From: Pyrocephalus nanus
Taxonomy: Eukaryota > Chordata > Aves > Passeriformes > Tyrannidae
Direction: 5' to 3'
DNA length: 64,000 nucleotides
Assembly: GCA_038380795.1 (NCBI GenBank)
Contig: CM076268.1
Span: 17,550,001-17,614,000 of the forward strand
In this document: positions 49,878 to 61,080 of the stretch, in pieces
How positions within the stretch are numbered: position 1 is the stretch's first letter
Layout of the letters: every line of letters begins with the position of its first letter
Position numbers and translations under genes: made by a program
The notes under the pieces: generated by a model
Told to the model about the DNA's origin: nothing
Seen by the model: the letters and a program-made list of their open reading frames with translations, nothing else
The model's database searches: none

Positions 49878-49945
49878 TAAAAAAACAAAACCAAATAAAA
49901 CACCAAAAAAACCCAAAAAGCCCAAAAGCAAACAAAAAAACCACC
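49878..49945. repeat. A/C-rich low-complexity tract
   Basis: AAAAACAAAACC, CCAAAAAAACCC and similar units run over about 70 bp. It is the reverse complement type of the G/T-rich tracts at 33.1, 36.8 and 39.6 kb. Confidence 0.75.
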
Positions 49946-51545
49946 TTCCTGTAGCACTGAGATGACCCTGTGCCATGATGTATTAATGTTCAGATTTGCA
50001 CCAGACTTTAGGAGAGCCCAGACTGGAGAGGAAGGGAATGCAGCATGTGCATGATTTTATAGTGGTCAGAAAAGGATCTGTACACCACTGCAACAAAATT
50101 TTGCTTAGTATGAGTATCTAGAGTGGAGAAAACAGATAAACAGTGCAAGCAAATGACAAGTAAGCAGGCAGGCAAAACCAAACCACTTCCATGTAAACAT
50201 TCCCGGAAACTGTAGCCAGTATGCCATGCTAAGTTTGGAGGAAGAAACATCACATGAGATGTTCATACACTGATTCCACGTGAGACATCTTCTCTTTCCT
50301 TTTTGGTCATATCAAGTGGAATATCTGGGGGCGGAAGAGGCTGTACCACCAGCTCTGTGGAACAGACACAATTATAAAACGCTGTTCCGGAGGGGAAATG
50401 AGAAGTGATAGAGTGGGAAAGAGCAGCACTGAGCTAGCTCTGGTTAGACTGACCAGATGCTTGGTTTTTTAAGGGACAGAGGTGGAAAATCCTTCCTGCA
50501 TCTTTTTAAGGAAGAGGAAGTTGAACTGGTGGGTCAGATGAGCAATGGAGGAGCTTGGGCTGAGATCCATATCTTCCCCTTCATGAAATAATGACAGAAG
50601 CAGAATAAACATGTCTGATGCTGCTGCTTAAGAGGTGAACACTCTGCATCTTGTTGGCAAAATGAGAACACAGAGCATTGCAGAGCTTTTGGTCAGGATA
50701 GCAGAGAGGTCTACATGCTCTAGAATTGCCCCAGTCAAGGGGTATAGCTGATCCTCTTTCTTGCCTATTTCTACAGCGCCTCTGTTAGCTACTGACACAG
50801 AAACATGACACAGTCAGTCATCTTCTTTTGTTGTTCACTCAAATAATGTGCTCCCATCTCTGTTTCCTGCTTTCTCTGTTTCAGCATGCTTTCTCTGTCC
50901 TTATTTCAGCTGATGCAATAAACTTCAACTCCTTCACAGACATGTCCTGGATATGTCTTTTTTTTCATCTCACTGGTGTTAACCTTGTTGCTACCACGCA
51001 GTAAAGCAGTCTTAAGAGGTCTGCACTGAGAAAGCAGAAACAAGGTAGTTATGACACTACGGAAATAGCCTATAGTTTCTTCTCCACTCTTCTTCTTTCA
51101 CTCTGGATAACAGTATTGTGAATAAGCTCTTTTTGTGAGGTGTTTTTTAGGAGATGCATGGTGGCATATGTCACGGTAAATTTCCCATGCACAGAGTGTC
51201 ACTGCCTTTCCCTGGGGGAAGAGAGCAAAGAGGTACACTAGGTTGTCACAGTGGAACAGCAAATATCTTGAAATGTTCCACAAACGTGCTTGAAATGTGG
51301 GCTATTTCAGCTGGTAAGGGTGAATGCTATGAGAAGAATCCAGCGCTGCAAGCAGGACCAAGTCCTGAAAGGATTTCTGATTCATTCTGCTAACTAGAAT
51401 AGAAAAGCTGGGGGATTAGTAGAAAATACACTTCTACTACGCCCACAGCTTTTCCGCCCCTGTCACTGTCCTAGAACATACCTGTGATGGAGCAGAATAA
51501 ACTAAGAACCTCAAGGAAAGACTGATGAAATTCCTCTTCTTCCAG

Positions 51546-51617
51546 GGGCAGTCTTACATGATCAGTGGAAAGTTTCTGCACAGAACATGATCTTTGGCAA
51601 GGATGCATCACTGCCAG
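51546..51617 (+). other. Exon-like segment, probably non-coding if real
   Basis: A 72-bp segment lies between a pyrimidine-rich acceptor (CCTCTTCTTCCAG ending at 51545) and a near-consensus donor (CTGCCAG, then GTGAGA at 51618). One of three forward frames is open (24 codons) without family resemblance. It could be an exon of a rightward lncRNA. Evidence is splice signals alone. Confidence 0.28.
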
Positions 51618-54600
51618 GTGAGAAGCAGATGCCCTCAAGACCAGGCAAAGCATCCAACATTCTTCTTCCTGATTGCCTCAGGTATATATTAGCAGGCTGT
51701 GGGAACAAAACTGGGAACTGTGCAGTTCGGGATGACAGGCAAAGAGACATGGTGGTTTCCAAGCTAGAAATAGATGGGCATATATCAGATAGGAGGGGCT
51801 AGGAGCTCAAGATGGCCAAGTTCAAGCTGTTTCTGTTGCCAGAACAATTCTTTCGCTCAGTTCCTGTGTGCTCTCAGGTTATTCCTGAGGAAGAAGGTGG
51901 CTGGCAGTAGCTTGCAGGAAATACTCTGGCAGTGGCAACCTGTTCCTTGCTGGTGCCCTCCCCAGGCATGCACACGCTTCACTGGGTGGGTGCACCACCC
52001 GTAGCTCCCCTGCTTTCAAAGAGCATCACACTGACAGTGTGTGCATTGTATACCCAGTCTGTATGTGTGCAACAAATCAATTTTTTTGCAACAGCAGCAG
52101 ACCACCTGTTCTTGCAGAAATAGGCTGTGCTGTTCCATGTGCAGTTGTGTGACGAGGAAAAGCTGCATATGTGACTTACTGTAGCGGGCTAAGGGAACCA
52201 GTTGGGCACTGCTGTCTTACATAGTGATGTACAGGGCCATTGATCCCACTACCCCAAGAAAGGCATGGCAAGGAAACTGAGGACTAGACAACTGCACCTT
52301 AGGGAAAAGGCACAAGGCTAGCATAGAACTTTGTGGGCTTTAAGGTACAACTGAATTGATGACCCCTTTGTAGCACTGACCACAAAAGTTTAGATATTCT
52401 GGTGTATTTCTTCCCTCATCACTGAGGATGCCAGAGGCCATGACAGAAATTTGATTATTATTCTTGACACCTCTATTTAGCAGTGAAGGAGGAAAACCAA
52501 ATTTTTGCAGATGTAGCCTATGTGGAGCCTCTGTCACATTGCTTGTCACACAAAAGTTTTATATTCCACTTGAAGTGGTATGGCTGCAGCTGCTGCAGCA
52601 GTCTAGCTTTCTGAAAGACAGTTAAACTTTTATGTTGTTTCACTTTTTTTTTTTAACTTGAAAATGCCAAAAATGAATCTTGATATTTATCCAGTTAATA
52701 AAAGCAAACTCCAAATATACCTTTTGATTTAAATTTAGGTCCCAGAATTATTTTGAATCAACATCTCTTTAACTATTGAACTTGTATGTATTATAGTTCC
52801 TTTTCCTTTCTTCCTCTATATTAGGTAATAGTAAGTCCTCTTACTGTGATTTACCATAACACAAACGCACCATAGCCCTTGGTTTGGGCTTTTTCCTACA
52901 CATCTCAAAACCAGACTCTTCTTCAGTTCTCTATTTTTATTCTTTCCACACATGGATGGAACTGAAAGTTTCTGCAGCCATTGCACAATGTGACAGGCAG
53001 CCTTCCAGACCAGCTGTCTGGAAGGTCTAGTCTGAATCCTGCAATAAGGACACATCATCCTGTTGCAATTCCACTCTAACTTACACTGGTAAAAATTAGA
53101 AGTAATTCTGTGGAAATGAATGAGTTTTTTCAGTCGTCTAAATGTGAGGAAAATTCAATCTATTCATTTCCAGGGGACTCTTCTAATAGGCTTAGACTTG
53201 ATTTAGTGACAATCGAAAACAAGGAAGGACTTTCTTTGATTGTAGCTACATATCCAAAATGAACTGTGTTTAGCTGTGTTACCTACAGCTGTGGCATGGG
53301 AAACACCTTATATTGACATTGGTCAGGCCAAGGCAGAAAAAGGGGCAAATTAATATTCAGGCAGCCATAAGACCTGAGGATTTTTTGTGCTTTGGTAGTT
53401 ATCCCTTACCTTCTTCCTTTAATTTACAGTTTCATTTTTTTTTTAATATAAGTAAGTTACCTACTTACCAATGGTTTTCTCCTCATAAAGTCTTCATTTT
53501 ACCATGGACCAGATACCAGCATATGGAGCCTTTACCAATATCTACAATTTTCTGCCACATCTCAAAGCTGCCAGGTACTCACACTAGACCTGCTTTGCTC
53601 TCCAGATGACCTGCTTGTTCCTAATTTCTCCTGGCAGGGTAACTACTCCTCTATACCCTCTTGGCACTCAACATGGAGCCTCCCTAGATACACTAAAGTG
53701 TAATGAGACTGGTGCATGTAGTGCTGCCATGATTAGGATACTGGAAAGTCCACCTTAGTGCAGAATAACACTGATGGTACCTGCAGCTAGAGTACTGCTC
53801 TGGGTACTTGCCAAGGCTCTGAGATCCTGATATCTGCCTCTTAGCTGCAAGGAGCCAAACACCATGGTGCTCAAGTCAATCCTTATACTCTCCTTGCAGA
53901 AGGTAGCAGTGTAGATGTAGAGGAGACTCTCCTGGAGGTCCAGGTGTTATTGTCTGGCTCTGATATCAAGGAGAAATGAATTTGTGGTTCTGGAGTGGGA
54001 GGGGGTTGCAGTGTGGCACCTTCACAAACTCCTGTTTCAGTTTAGTCAGCACTTCCAATCTCTAAGAAGTTTGTGTTCCCAGGAAAATATAGACCTCTTT
54101 TGGGTATATGTTGGAACTCCCCTCTTCTGTATGTCTTCTTCTCAACTTGGTTTCTTGCCTAGTCCTTTCCTGCTTCATCTTAGGTTTCTGCTTGCATCCA
54201 ATATTCAATCAGTTGTGATTACTACTTGAGTTCTTATCATGTATTTACAGTTTATTTTATTTATAGCTTATCCTATATCTGCTCTATGATAATGCAGTTT
54301 TGAATACTCGGAGAGAAACTTGCCATTTGTCTGCATGGCTGTCACCAGTGCTGCTAATCCCAGGGGGAGGCAGGAAAGCATTATGCTGCTATTGTGCTAC
54401 CAATGGAGGTGTTTGCACCATTGTGGTGTACGTTGTCTTTGTTGCTTTGTTGCTTTCATTCTGAAGGTGCCCCTAGTTTTTTGTTATCTGGCATAACTAA
54501 AAGTAACAGATATGCAGATGGGAAAAAACCCACATATTTTTTGAAGATGAAAGTGAATTTTGACATCTGTTGCTTATATTCTGAACATCTGTACCACTGT

Positions 54601-55082
54601 GGCCACTAAAATGATTGCACGTAAAGGACAAAATATGACGTATCTATATGTCTGCAATTACAGTGCATAACAAGGAGTGCTCTGTGCATTTTAACATGGA
54701 TGTTCAGATGCCACTAACCAGCTTTGGCAGGTTAGTGGGTGTGCAGAGAGGCTGCTGAGATCAACGTCTGTCAGACACTATCGTATCTCAAGCTGCAATA
54801 CACCTGTGAGGCCTCAGAATGACTTTTTAGGTGTTGGTCATGTTCAGTGCTTGACTGGTTTGCTGAATCTGCCTGTGTTTTGGCTCGTGATAAACGCTGT
54901 GATTGATGTCCCAGATTCTGGAAGTGTTTTAGCTATGTGACCGCTGGCAGCCCTCTAGTAGTGTGTTCTTCCAAACATTTATCTGTTGCTGTGGCACATG
55001 CTGTTTACTTTATTTATATTCAAATGGGCTTTTTGCTAAACATTTTCCGTATTTCTTTTTCTTTTCCTTCTCACTTCATCAG
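51618..55082. other. Non-coding stretch
   Basis: No supported exon. A perfect 9-bp hairpin (53001-53009 with 53017-53025, 7-nt loop) is present. The remainder is unique AT-rich sequence with a few GC-richer patches. Confidence 0.45.
53001..53025. repeat. Perfect inverted repeat, 9-bp arms, 7-nt loop
   Basis: CCTTCCAGA pairs with TCTGGAAGG around the loop CCAGCTG. The stem is too short for a microRNA precursor. Confidence 0.8.
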
Positions 55083-55168
55083 AATGCAGCAAGTCTGTCT
55101 GCTTGTGTAGGGAAAGGTGCCAAAGGAGCCGGTGCCCAGCCTGGATCACAGAGCTTCCCTCCAAGCTG
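55083..55168 (+). other. Exon-like segment with strong splice signals
   Basis: An 86-bp, relatively GC-rich segment is preceded by a long pyrimidine tract (TTTTTCTTTTCCTTCTCACT) and CATCAG. It is followed by CAAGCTG and GTAAGT at 55169, a perfect +1 to +6 donor. Of the isolated exon-like sites I noticed here it has the best pair of signals. One frame is open (about 28 codons, rich in Gly, Ala and Ser) but matches no family I know. It is most likely a lncRNA or 5' UTR exon if used. It could pair with the CpG-rich first exons near 0.36 and 1.29 kb, on the same strand, but that link is conjecture. Confidence 0.35.
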
Positions 55169-57247
55169 GTAAGTCACGTAGCATCTCTAAGGATGTAGAT
55201 TCAAATGGCTAATAGGTTCAAGGTCCAAAAATTATTTGAAATCCTAACTTAAACTGGTAATAAACTGGTTCACTGCTGTCATCTGAAAACTGGTCTTCTT
55301 CAGGGCAGTGATGGACTACAAAATAATCGCATCTGTAGGATCTTAGTTGTGTGATCTATACACCAATGATGTTGACAACCCCTGATGAGAAAGGAATCCC
55401 AGCAGTAATGGATGGCATGCAGGACACATGGATATGTAGGATTTAGGGCACATGATGCCTGTTTCTCACTATTCTTTATTATTTTGTTCAACTAAATTAT
55501 TGCACGTGTTCTCATGACCCTTTATACGTTTATATATAAAGTTATGCCTTTGAATTGGGGATACAAATAATTATTTCCTTGCTTGGTTTAATGCATTTAG
55601 TATTATCAATATCCAATTATCTAATTTAATTTCAAATTTTATTTTAGCAATAACGTATTTTAAAAAGAATTTCCTCTGGCACTGAGCAGTGTTCTTGATG
55701 AAGTTTCTATCTAATCACATCCTAAAACCTGCTCTGAATGAATGCCTGAATTTGCGTTGTGCTTAGGGTTCTCTCCCAGGAGGTTAACCATTTGTTACTG
55801 ATATTCAAGAGGAAAATTTAACTTTGAATCTAAAGATTTTATCTGTTCTTCTGTCTCATATACTGTTATCTGTTGCCCACAGAGTAATGATGTGTGGTGC
55901 AGCATGGAGTGTTGGCTGCCCTGTAGGGACAGCAGCCAAGATAGAGCACACCAAGAGTTATGTCTTAAAAGAATGAATCAGAACTTTCTCTGACTGCCTG
56001 CAATGTCCCAACAGTGGAAAAAGAGTTGATTCAGAAAGCCACTACAATGATTCAGAAAGAGCTACAGTCACAAGGAGGGTAAGAGTTACGTTGAAATTAA
56101 ATTTTAAAGACTAATTCCAGGAAAGAACTAATTTTTGATGGGTCACAATTACAGCAATTTCCCTGGTAATAGTCTGGCTATATCTTGTAACTAAATATTG
56201 AGAAAATGAGTAAAGCAACTAAACTGTGACAGCAAGGGGCAGGGGTTAAAGGACTCTGGTTAGCATGAAATATTAAAGTCTTGTTCTTGTAGTTTTAAAG
56301 AGATAAATCCTAACGTTTCCAGTGATTTAATGATCCCATAAAAAGTTAAGAAATTTATTTAGGACCTGACACAGTAACAGAAAAAGGTGTCCATTTAAAG
56401 AATTAAACTGAATATTTGTGGCCTTGTTTCAATAAGGATGAGGCAGGAAAGAGAGAATTCCTTAGGAGACCCTTAGCACAAAAGCACAATAAAGGAAACA
56501 GATGCACAGAGCTCTTTTATATCATATAGCTAAACTAGGTGAATACAAACTTCATCCTGATGAAAATATTTTCTCCAGAAATGAAATCCAGATCATTGTA
56601 ATACACAACAATTTTGTACAGAGCCCAACTCCATAGGCTTCTCACAGAGCACCATTTAGAGGATATGTGAAAAAAAAGAGCCAGAATAGGCCAAGGTCTG
56701 GTTGTGACAGCAAACTTGGTCATGTGTAAAATACCTTCACACTAGCAAAACGTGCCTGGTTAGGAGCCAAGGAAATTAATTTCAGGTGTTACATTTTTGC
56801 CAAGTATTTGTGGAACTAAAGCACTATCTGCATAAATTCTGCTTCCTTGGATGACGTGGTAATGAAGACAGGAGAACTAAAAGAATTAAATTAAAATAAC
56901 TGAGCATAAGATTTTCAAAAAGAATCCTGGATTAGACATTATATATCCCTAAGCCTATATACTGCCACATGAGGGAGAATCTGTTTTTATCTGTGGATTG
57001 CAATGTACACAGAAATGTATACATCTAAAAGCATACTTTTACTTTGGAGACTAATTAGTAAGTTTCAGAGGTAGATAACCATAGGGAAATTTAAGGGTAA
57101 CTGAATTAGCATGCTTAATCATGCTAATGTGATCATGTGAAAAAGGGGAAAAAAATGTTCTTTTCATTTTTGTGTGCTTGTCATTGTGCACAAGATGTGG
57201 CTCTCAAAGAAAGGCTGGACAAACTGGTGCTGTGTAGCCTAAAGCAG
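55169..57247. other. Non-coding stretch
   Basis: AT-rich sequence without recognised genes or repeats, apart from the opposed octamer motifs at 57105-57128. Confidence 0.45.
57105..57128. promoter_or_regulatory. Opposed POU-octamer-like motifs
   Basis: ATTAGCAT at 57105-57112 and ATGCTAAT at 57121-57128 are exact reverse complements and both fit the octamer ATGCWAAT. They form a perfect 9-bp inverted repeat with a 6-nt spacer. This could be a dimer site in a distal enhancer, but one motif pair in 64 kb is weak evidence. Confidence 0.25.
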
Positions 57248-57273
57248 AAAAAAAAAAAAAAAAGGGGGGGGGG
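57248..57273 (+). repeat. A16 followed by G10
   Basis: A16 at 57248-57263 is joined directly to G10 at 57264-57273. It is a simple repeat prone to sequencing error. Confidence 0.9.
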
Positions 57274-57520
57274 AAGAGAAAAAAAGCACGGTAATGATGT
57301 TCAAGTATGGAAAAGGCTGCTGTTTTAAAAAGGGAGGGAGAAATCTCTTCTCCATGTTATAGTGTCTATGGCAAGATGTAGAAGACTGGAAATACATCGA
57401 GTTAATTTTGATATTAAGACAAATTTCTAAAGAGTAGAGGTTGTGAAATATCAATATAAATGACCTAGGGAATTTTGGAGTCTCCATCTCTGAAACAGGA
57501 TAAAAACATTTAGTTAATCC

Positions 57521-57602
57521 TGCCTTAGGGCAATAGGACTGGCAGGACAAAGGACTGGCATAAATGACCTTTCAAAGTCCCTTCTAGTCTTAGAGTCTCA
57601 GA
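57521..57602 (+). mobile_element. Short CR1 3' end relic, plus orientation
   Basis: GGACTGGCATAAATGACCTT, then TCAAAGTCCCTTCTAGTC and TTAGAGTCTCAG follow the CR1 3' UTR order (GGACTAGATGACCTT, CAAGGTCCCTTCCAACC, then ATTCTATG). Only about 80 bp remains. Confidence 0.7.
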
Positions 57603-60600
57603 AAGTAACCAGTGGCTTTTAAAGCAGAAAGACTTTTGTTCATCTATTTTAAGGTGGCTGGAATTTCCAGCCCTTTCTTATCTAAATAGGAACTCTCTCT
57701 GGAGTCCATTGTTCAAATGGAAAAATTCCTGGGTTTCACCTTAGCTGGAAGACTTAATTTCCTGTTTGATATTATAAACAGTACTGTATCTTCAAAAAAG
57801 AAAGTCCCAGATACCTTATTAGGAAAAAAGAACAATACACAAAAAATTCCCAAAGGACAGTGTGGTGTGACTAAGTAAATAGCTTAGTGTAATACCACCT
57901 TCACAGCACGTTTTTTTATTCTTATGAACTCCTGCAATCTAACCCAAATTAGTCCCACAGAAGAATTTATGTACCTAATATCTCATTAGATGCCAGTGTC
58001 TACAAGTGAGTTCTCAGTGCTGAGCCCCTGTGCATTTGCTGAGTTCACAAATGACAATTCCTTGTCTGCCTTTCCAGTGACATTGGTCCACCAGATAACT
58101 AATGGGACTAACCTAACAATTTAGGTGTACCCTGGAACAGAGAGAATCAAGCTCAAGCTTACACAGCAATGAATATTGAAGTACACACAGTGGAACAGGT
58201 TCAACAGAGTGATGAGGAAAGAGATGTCCTCAAATAGCCCAGACTTGTGCTTCTGGAAGGTGGGAGACTTGCATGCAACTTTCTGCTCCAGACCAGAGAG
58301 GGTTATTCCAGCCAAGTTCTGCCACAGCTCATGTCGATGTTAACATCTACCACATGAGTATGAGTTTGGAGTGGAAGAAAGAGGAACTTGCATTTCTGTG
58401 TTTGATAGTGTTGCAAGGCAGAAAAAAGACAGGCATCATTGCATTTTAAGTCATGCCTTTAGCTCTAAGAAGGCTGTTCTAGTATTTTTAGATTTTAGAA
58501 GTCTGTTTTGCTTTTTGACTCTGTTATGGATACCCCATGGACTTGTCCATACTAAGGTTGTCTGCCCAGATTTGTTAAGTAGAGAGTGTAGGCTGATGAC
58601 TGATTAGATTCTTCAAGTGGAAGGCTGCCTAGAAAGGAAAAATTCTCCTTGCTTTCTAGGGATTGTAGTTTGCCTCTTCAATCCTAATAGCTAACTTGAA
58701 TCCAAGCAGAGTAGGATTTCACTTAAGTCCTATTTTGAACTGCTTACAGCTTCTAACACTTACTTTGCTAAAATTTTCTGGATCTGGATACTGTCCAAAC
58801 ATAATGTATTGACTTAATTTAAACAGCAATATTTTCATTTACATTTGGAAGAACCATTTCTTCTATTTAAGAAAAAAAGTCAATAGATGACTATCTTTCT
58901 TTGAAATGAGTCCACAACTGAGAGAAGAAAGTAGGAAAACAGTATTTCTTTTTGAGAAATGCTTTTGCATTTTCTATTATTATTTAGTTTATACTTGGAT
59001 GAGCTAGGGGATGTTAAAACCAGCATTTCCTGGAAGATCTGTGCATTTTTATTGTGATGTATGTAGGAATGCATTTGGATGAGGGAGAAGAAAGTTGGTC
59101 TCTGAAAGACTTGACTCTTGACTCCAGCCCTTACACAGGACAGATCTTTTATCTTGTGCCTAGTCCCCCCATTTCAGCTTGTGGAATTACTCATCTGTTT
59201 TCATTTACAAATAAAAAGAGAGCTTAAAAGGTTGCACTGACAGGAGGTTAATAGAATCTTAAAACTGTAAAGGCAAGCACTGACAAGAGGACATACAACC
59301 CCACAAATTCTCAATGAATCTTGTTGCTATTCCCTAAGTCACCAGGTGAATCTAACTCTGTCCTGTGGTCCGTAGGTGCTGGGCCCCAAGTACCTTGCAG
59401 TGGTGCCACAGCTCAGGAATCCTTGGAAGCACCTGTTAGTATAACTGTTTATCAAACCACTTACCCCAGGATCCCTAAAGGGTGCCTGTGAGTACCTGTC
59501 CATGTAACCTATTATTACTACTTAGGCTGCACTGAGTAACACTGCTCACTGTTTTTCTCACAGTATCTTTATGGATTGCTCTTTGGAAGTTCCTTACACC
59601 AATGTGTCTGATGTCAGAGAAAGGCTTTTGAGTGCTGTGGGGAGATCTGAATAAAGCTCCTACAATAAGGTGCTTTCTCAGGAGAGGCATCTCAGTAAAG
59701 GAGCTGTGTACCTTGCACTGCCAGTTGCCAATTTGCTGTTTGCTAAAGATACATAAACAGAGCTAAGAAAAAAGCCCACAATGTATGGAGTACTTTGCAA
59801 CCTCTGATGTCTCGTGGTACAGGATTATGTATTTTCAAGCACTCACTCCAGTTTTTCTGATGGGAGCAACAGCCATAGATTTTGTAAGATTAAAAAAAAA
59901 AACTTGGCAACAAACTTCCTGAGGTGGCTATTCCCGACATATCTGTGGCTAAAACAGAAGTCAAATCTGCATTTAATGTATAGTTATTTAAAATTATAGG
60001 CTAACTTATGAGCCTGGAAGAGAAAGAAGACAATAGCATGTTGTAGCAATTAAGGGTATTATTCATAAGCCAGTTCCTCCAGGAAGCCTCTAAGCTGTTA
60101 CCACCCACCCCTTCTCCTCCCCCAGCTTCACCAGTTGTTTTTTCACTTGATTATGGTGACACAAAGACTGCCCTTCAGAGAGCCAAATTTCAGGACAGCC
60201 ATTCTGTCTTTCCTAGACTCTCACAGCCACAGCTATCACCTACCTCTGATTGGTATTTTGGCAGTTGCAGAAGTAAGAATCAAAATGAACATCTAAGTCT
60301 CAACTAACTTGGGGTTCTTTGTGAATATTTATTAAGATTTTACTGCAATGCCTGTTCATGTTGGCACAGGTACTGTTGCACGTACTTCAGTCACAGTGCC
60401 AATTCCAGATTTCAGAGAGTTCAGTTTGCAGCCCGGATGTGTTATTATGACACAGTTTTTCCATGTGGTATTAAATTTAAAACTAGTGATGCTGCAGTGG
60501 AGTTTGGCATTGTAGCGTGGGACTTTCTTGAGCTGCCTAATCCTAAGCCTAGTTGAAGGGAGTCAGGCGGTGCTCATCCTCAAATGTGAGGAGTGTTACA

Positions 60601-60739
60601 AATGCAGCATTTTATGACATTGTAGGTGTCATTTTAAGTCCTCTGGAATACGACTTGAGGAATTGCATGTAAAATTAGAGCTGGCACTGGCTCAGCACGA
60701 CGACAGGCTGAGCTCTGCCAGAGCAAGGCTTCGTTCTCT
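57603..60739. other. Non-coding stretch
   Basis: No supported exon or repeat. The sequence just before the CpG island (about 60340-60660) is AT-balanced and unique. Confidence 0.45.
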
Positions 60740-61080
60740 TGTCAAGCCAGTCTGCGGCTCGCTTCGTGTGCGAGCTCGTTTCCCCCTGAGAATAATCCAT
60801 CCCCCGAGAGCCAGCCAGCCCGCAGGCCTGGGAAGGAGCCGGGGGAGGCAGCGACGGGGAGGGAGCTCTCGCAGGCTGTCCGTCCCTGCTCAGCCAGCCC
60901 GGGAGGAGCCTGGGGACTGCGGGAGGGGACAGACGGGGGACTGCGCGGGGACAGGGTGCCACCTGCCAGCGGGGACAGGCAAAGGCAGCCTGCAGAGCTG
61001 GGTGAGCTCTGCGAACGGCGAGGCGGGCTCTGCCTGCAACACCCTGCGCCCCAAAACCACCGCCACCCAGAGCGCTTGTT
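60740..61080. promoter_or_regulatory. CpG-island-like promoter, gene unknown
   Basis: This block of about 340 bp is GC- and CpG-rich, with many GGGGACAG, GGGAGG and CGAG elements, in an AT-rich neighbourhood. It carries a 147-codon open frame on + (60663-61106) and a 95-codon one on minus. Both look like CpG-island artefacts, with many Arg, Gly, Ala and Pro residues and no domain. A moderate + strand donor (TGG, then GTGAGC) lies at 61002, so a rightward first exon is possible. No comparable minus donor was seen, although by synteny a leftward FAS promoter could be expected to the right of CH25H. Direction and gene are unresolved. Confidence 0.5.

Larger units (their letters stand above)
41061..51545. 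other. Long non-coding stretch
   Basis: No exon is supported by homology. A T21 run lies at 42890-42910 and a C/A-rich tract at 49878-49945. A GC-richer block at 49490-49783 has a good minus-strand acceptor but no recognisable product. Open frames up to 130 codons on the minus strand (45517-45909) lack any domain signature. Confidence 0.45.

Noticed and set aside
53001..53025. Hairpin as a microRNA precursor
   Set aside because: A 9-bp stem with a 7-nt loop is far too short for a pre-miRNA, and extended pairing is not evident.
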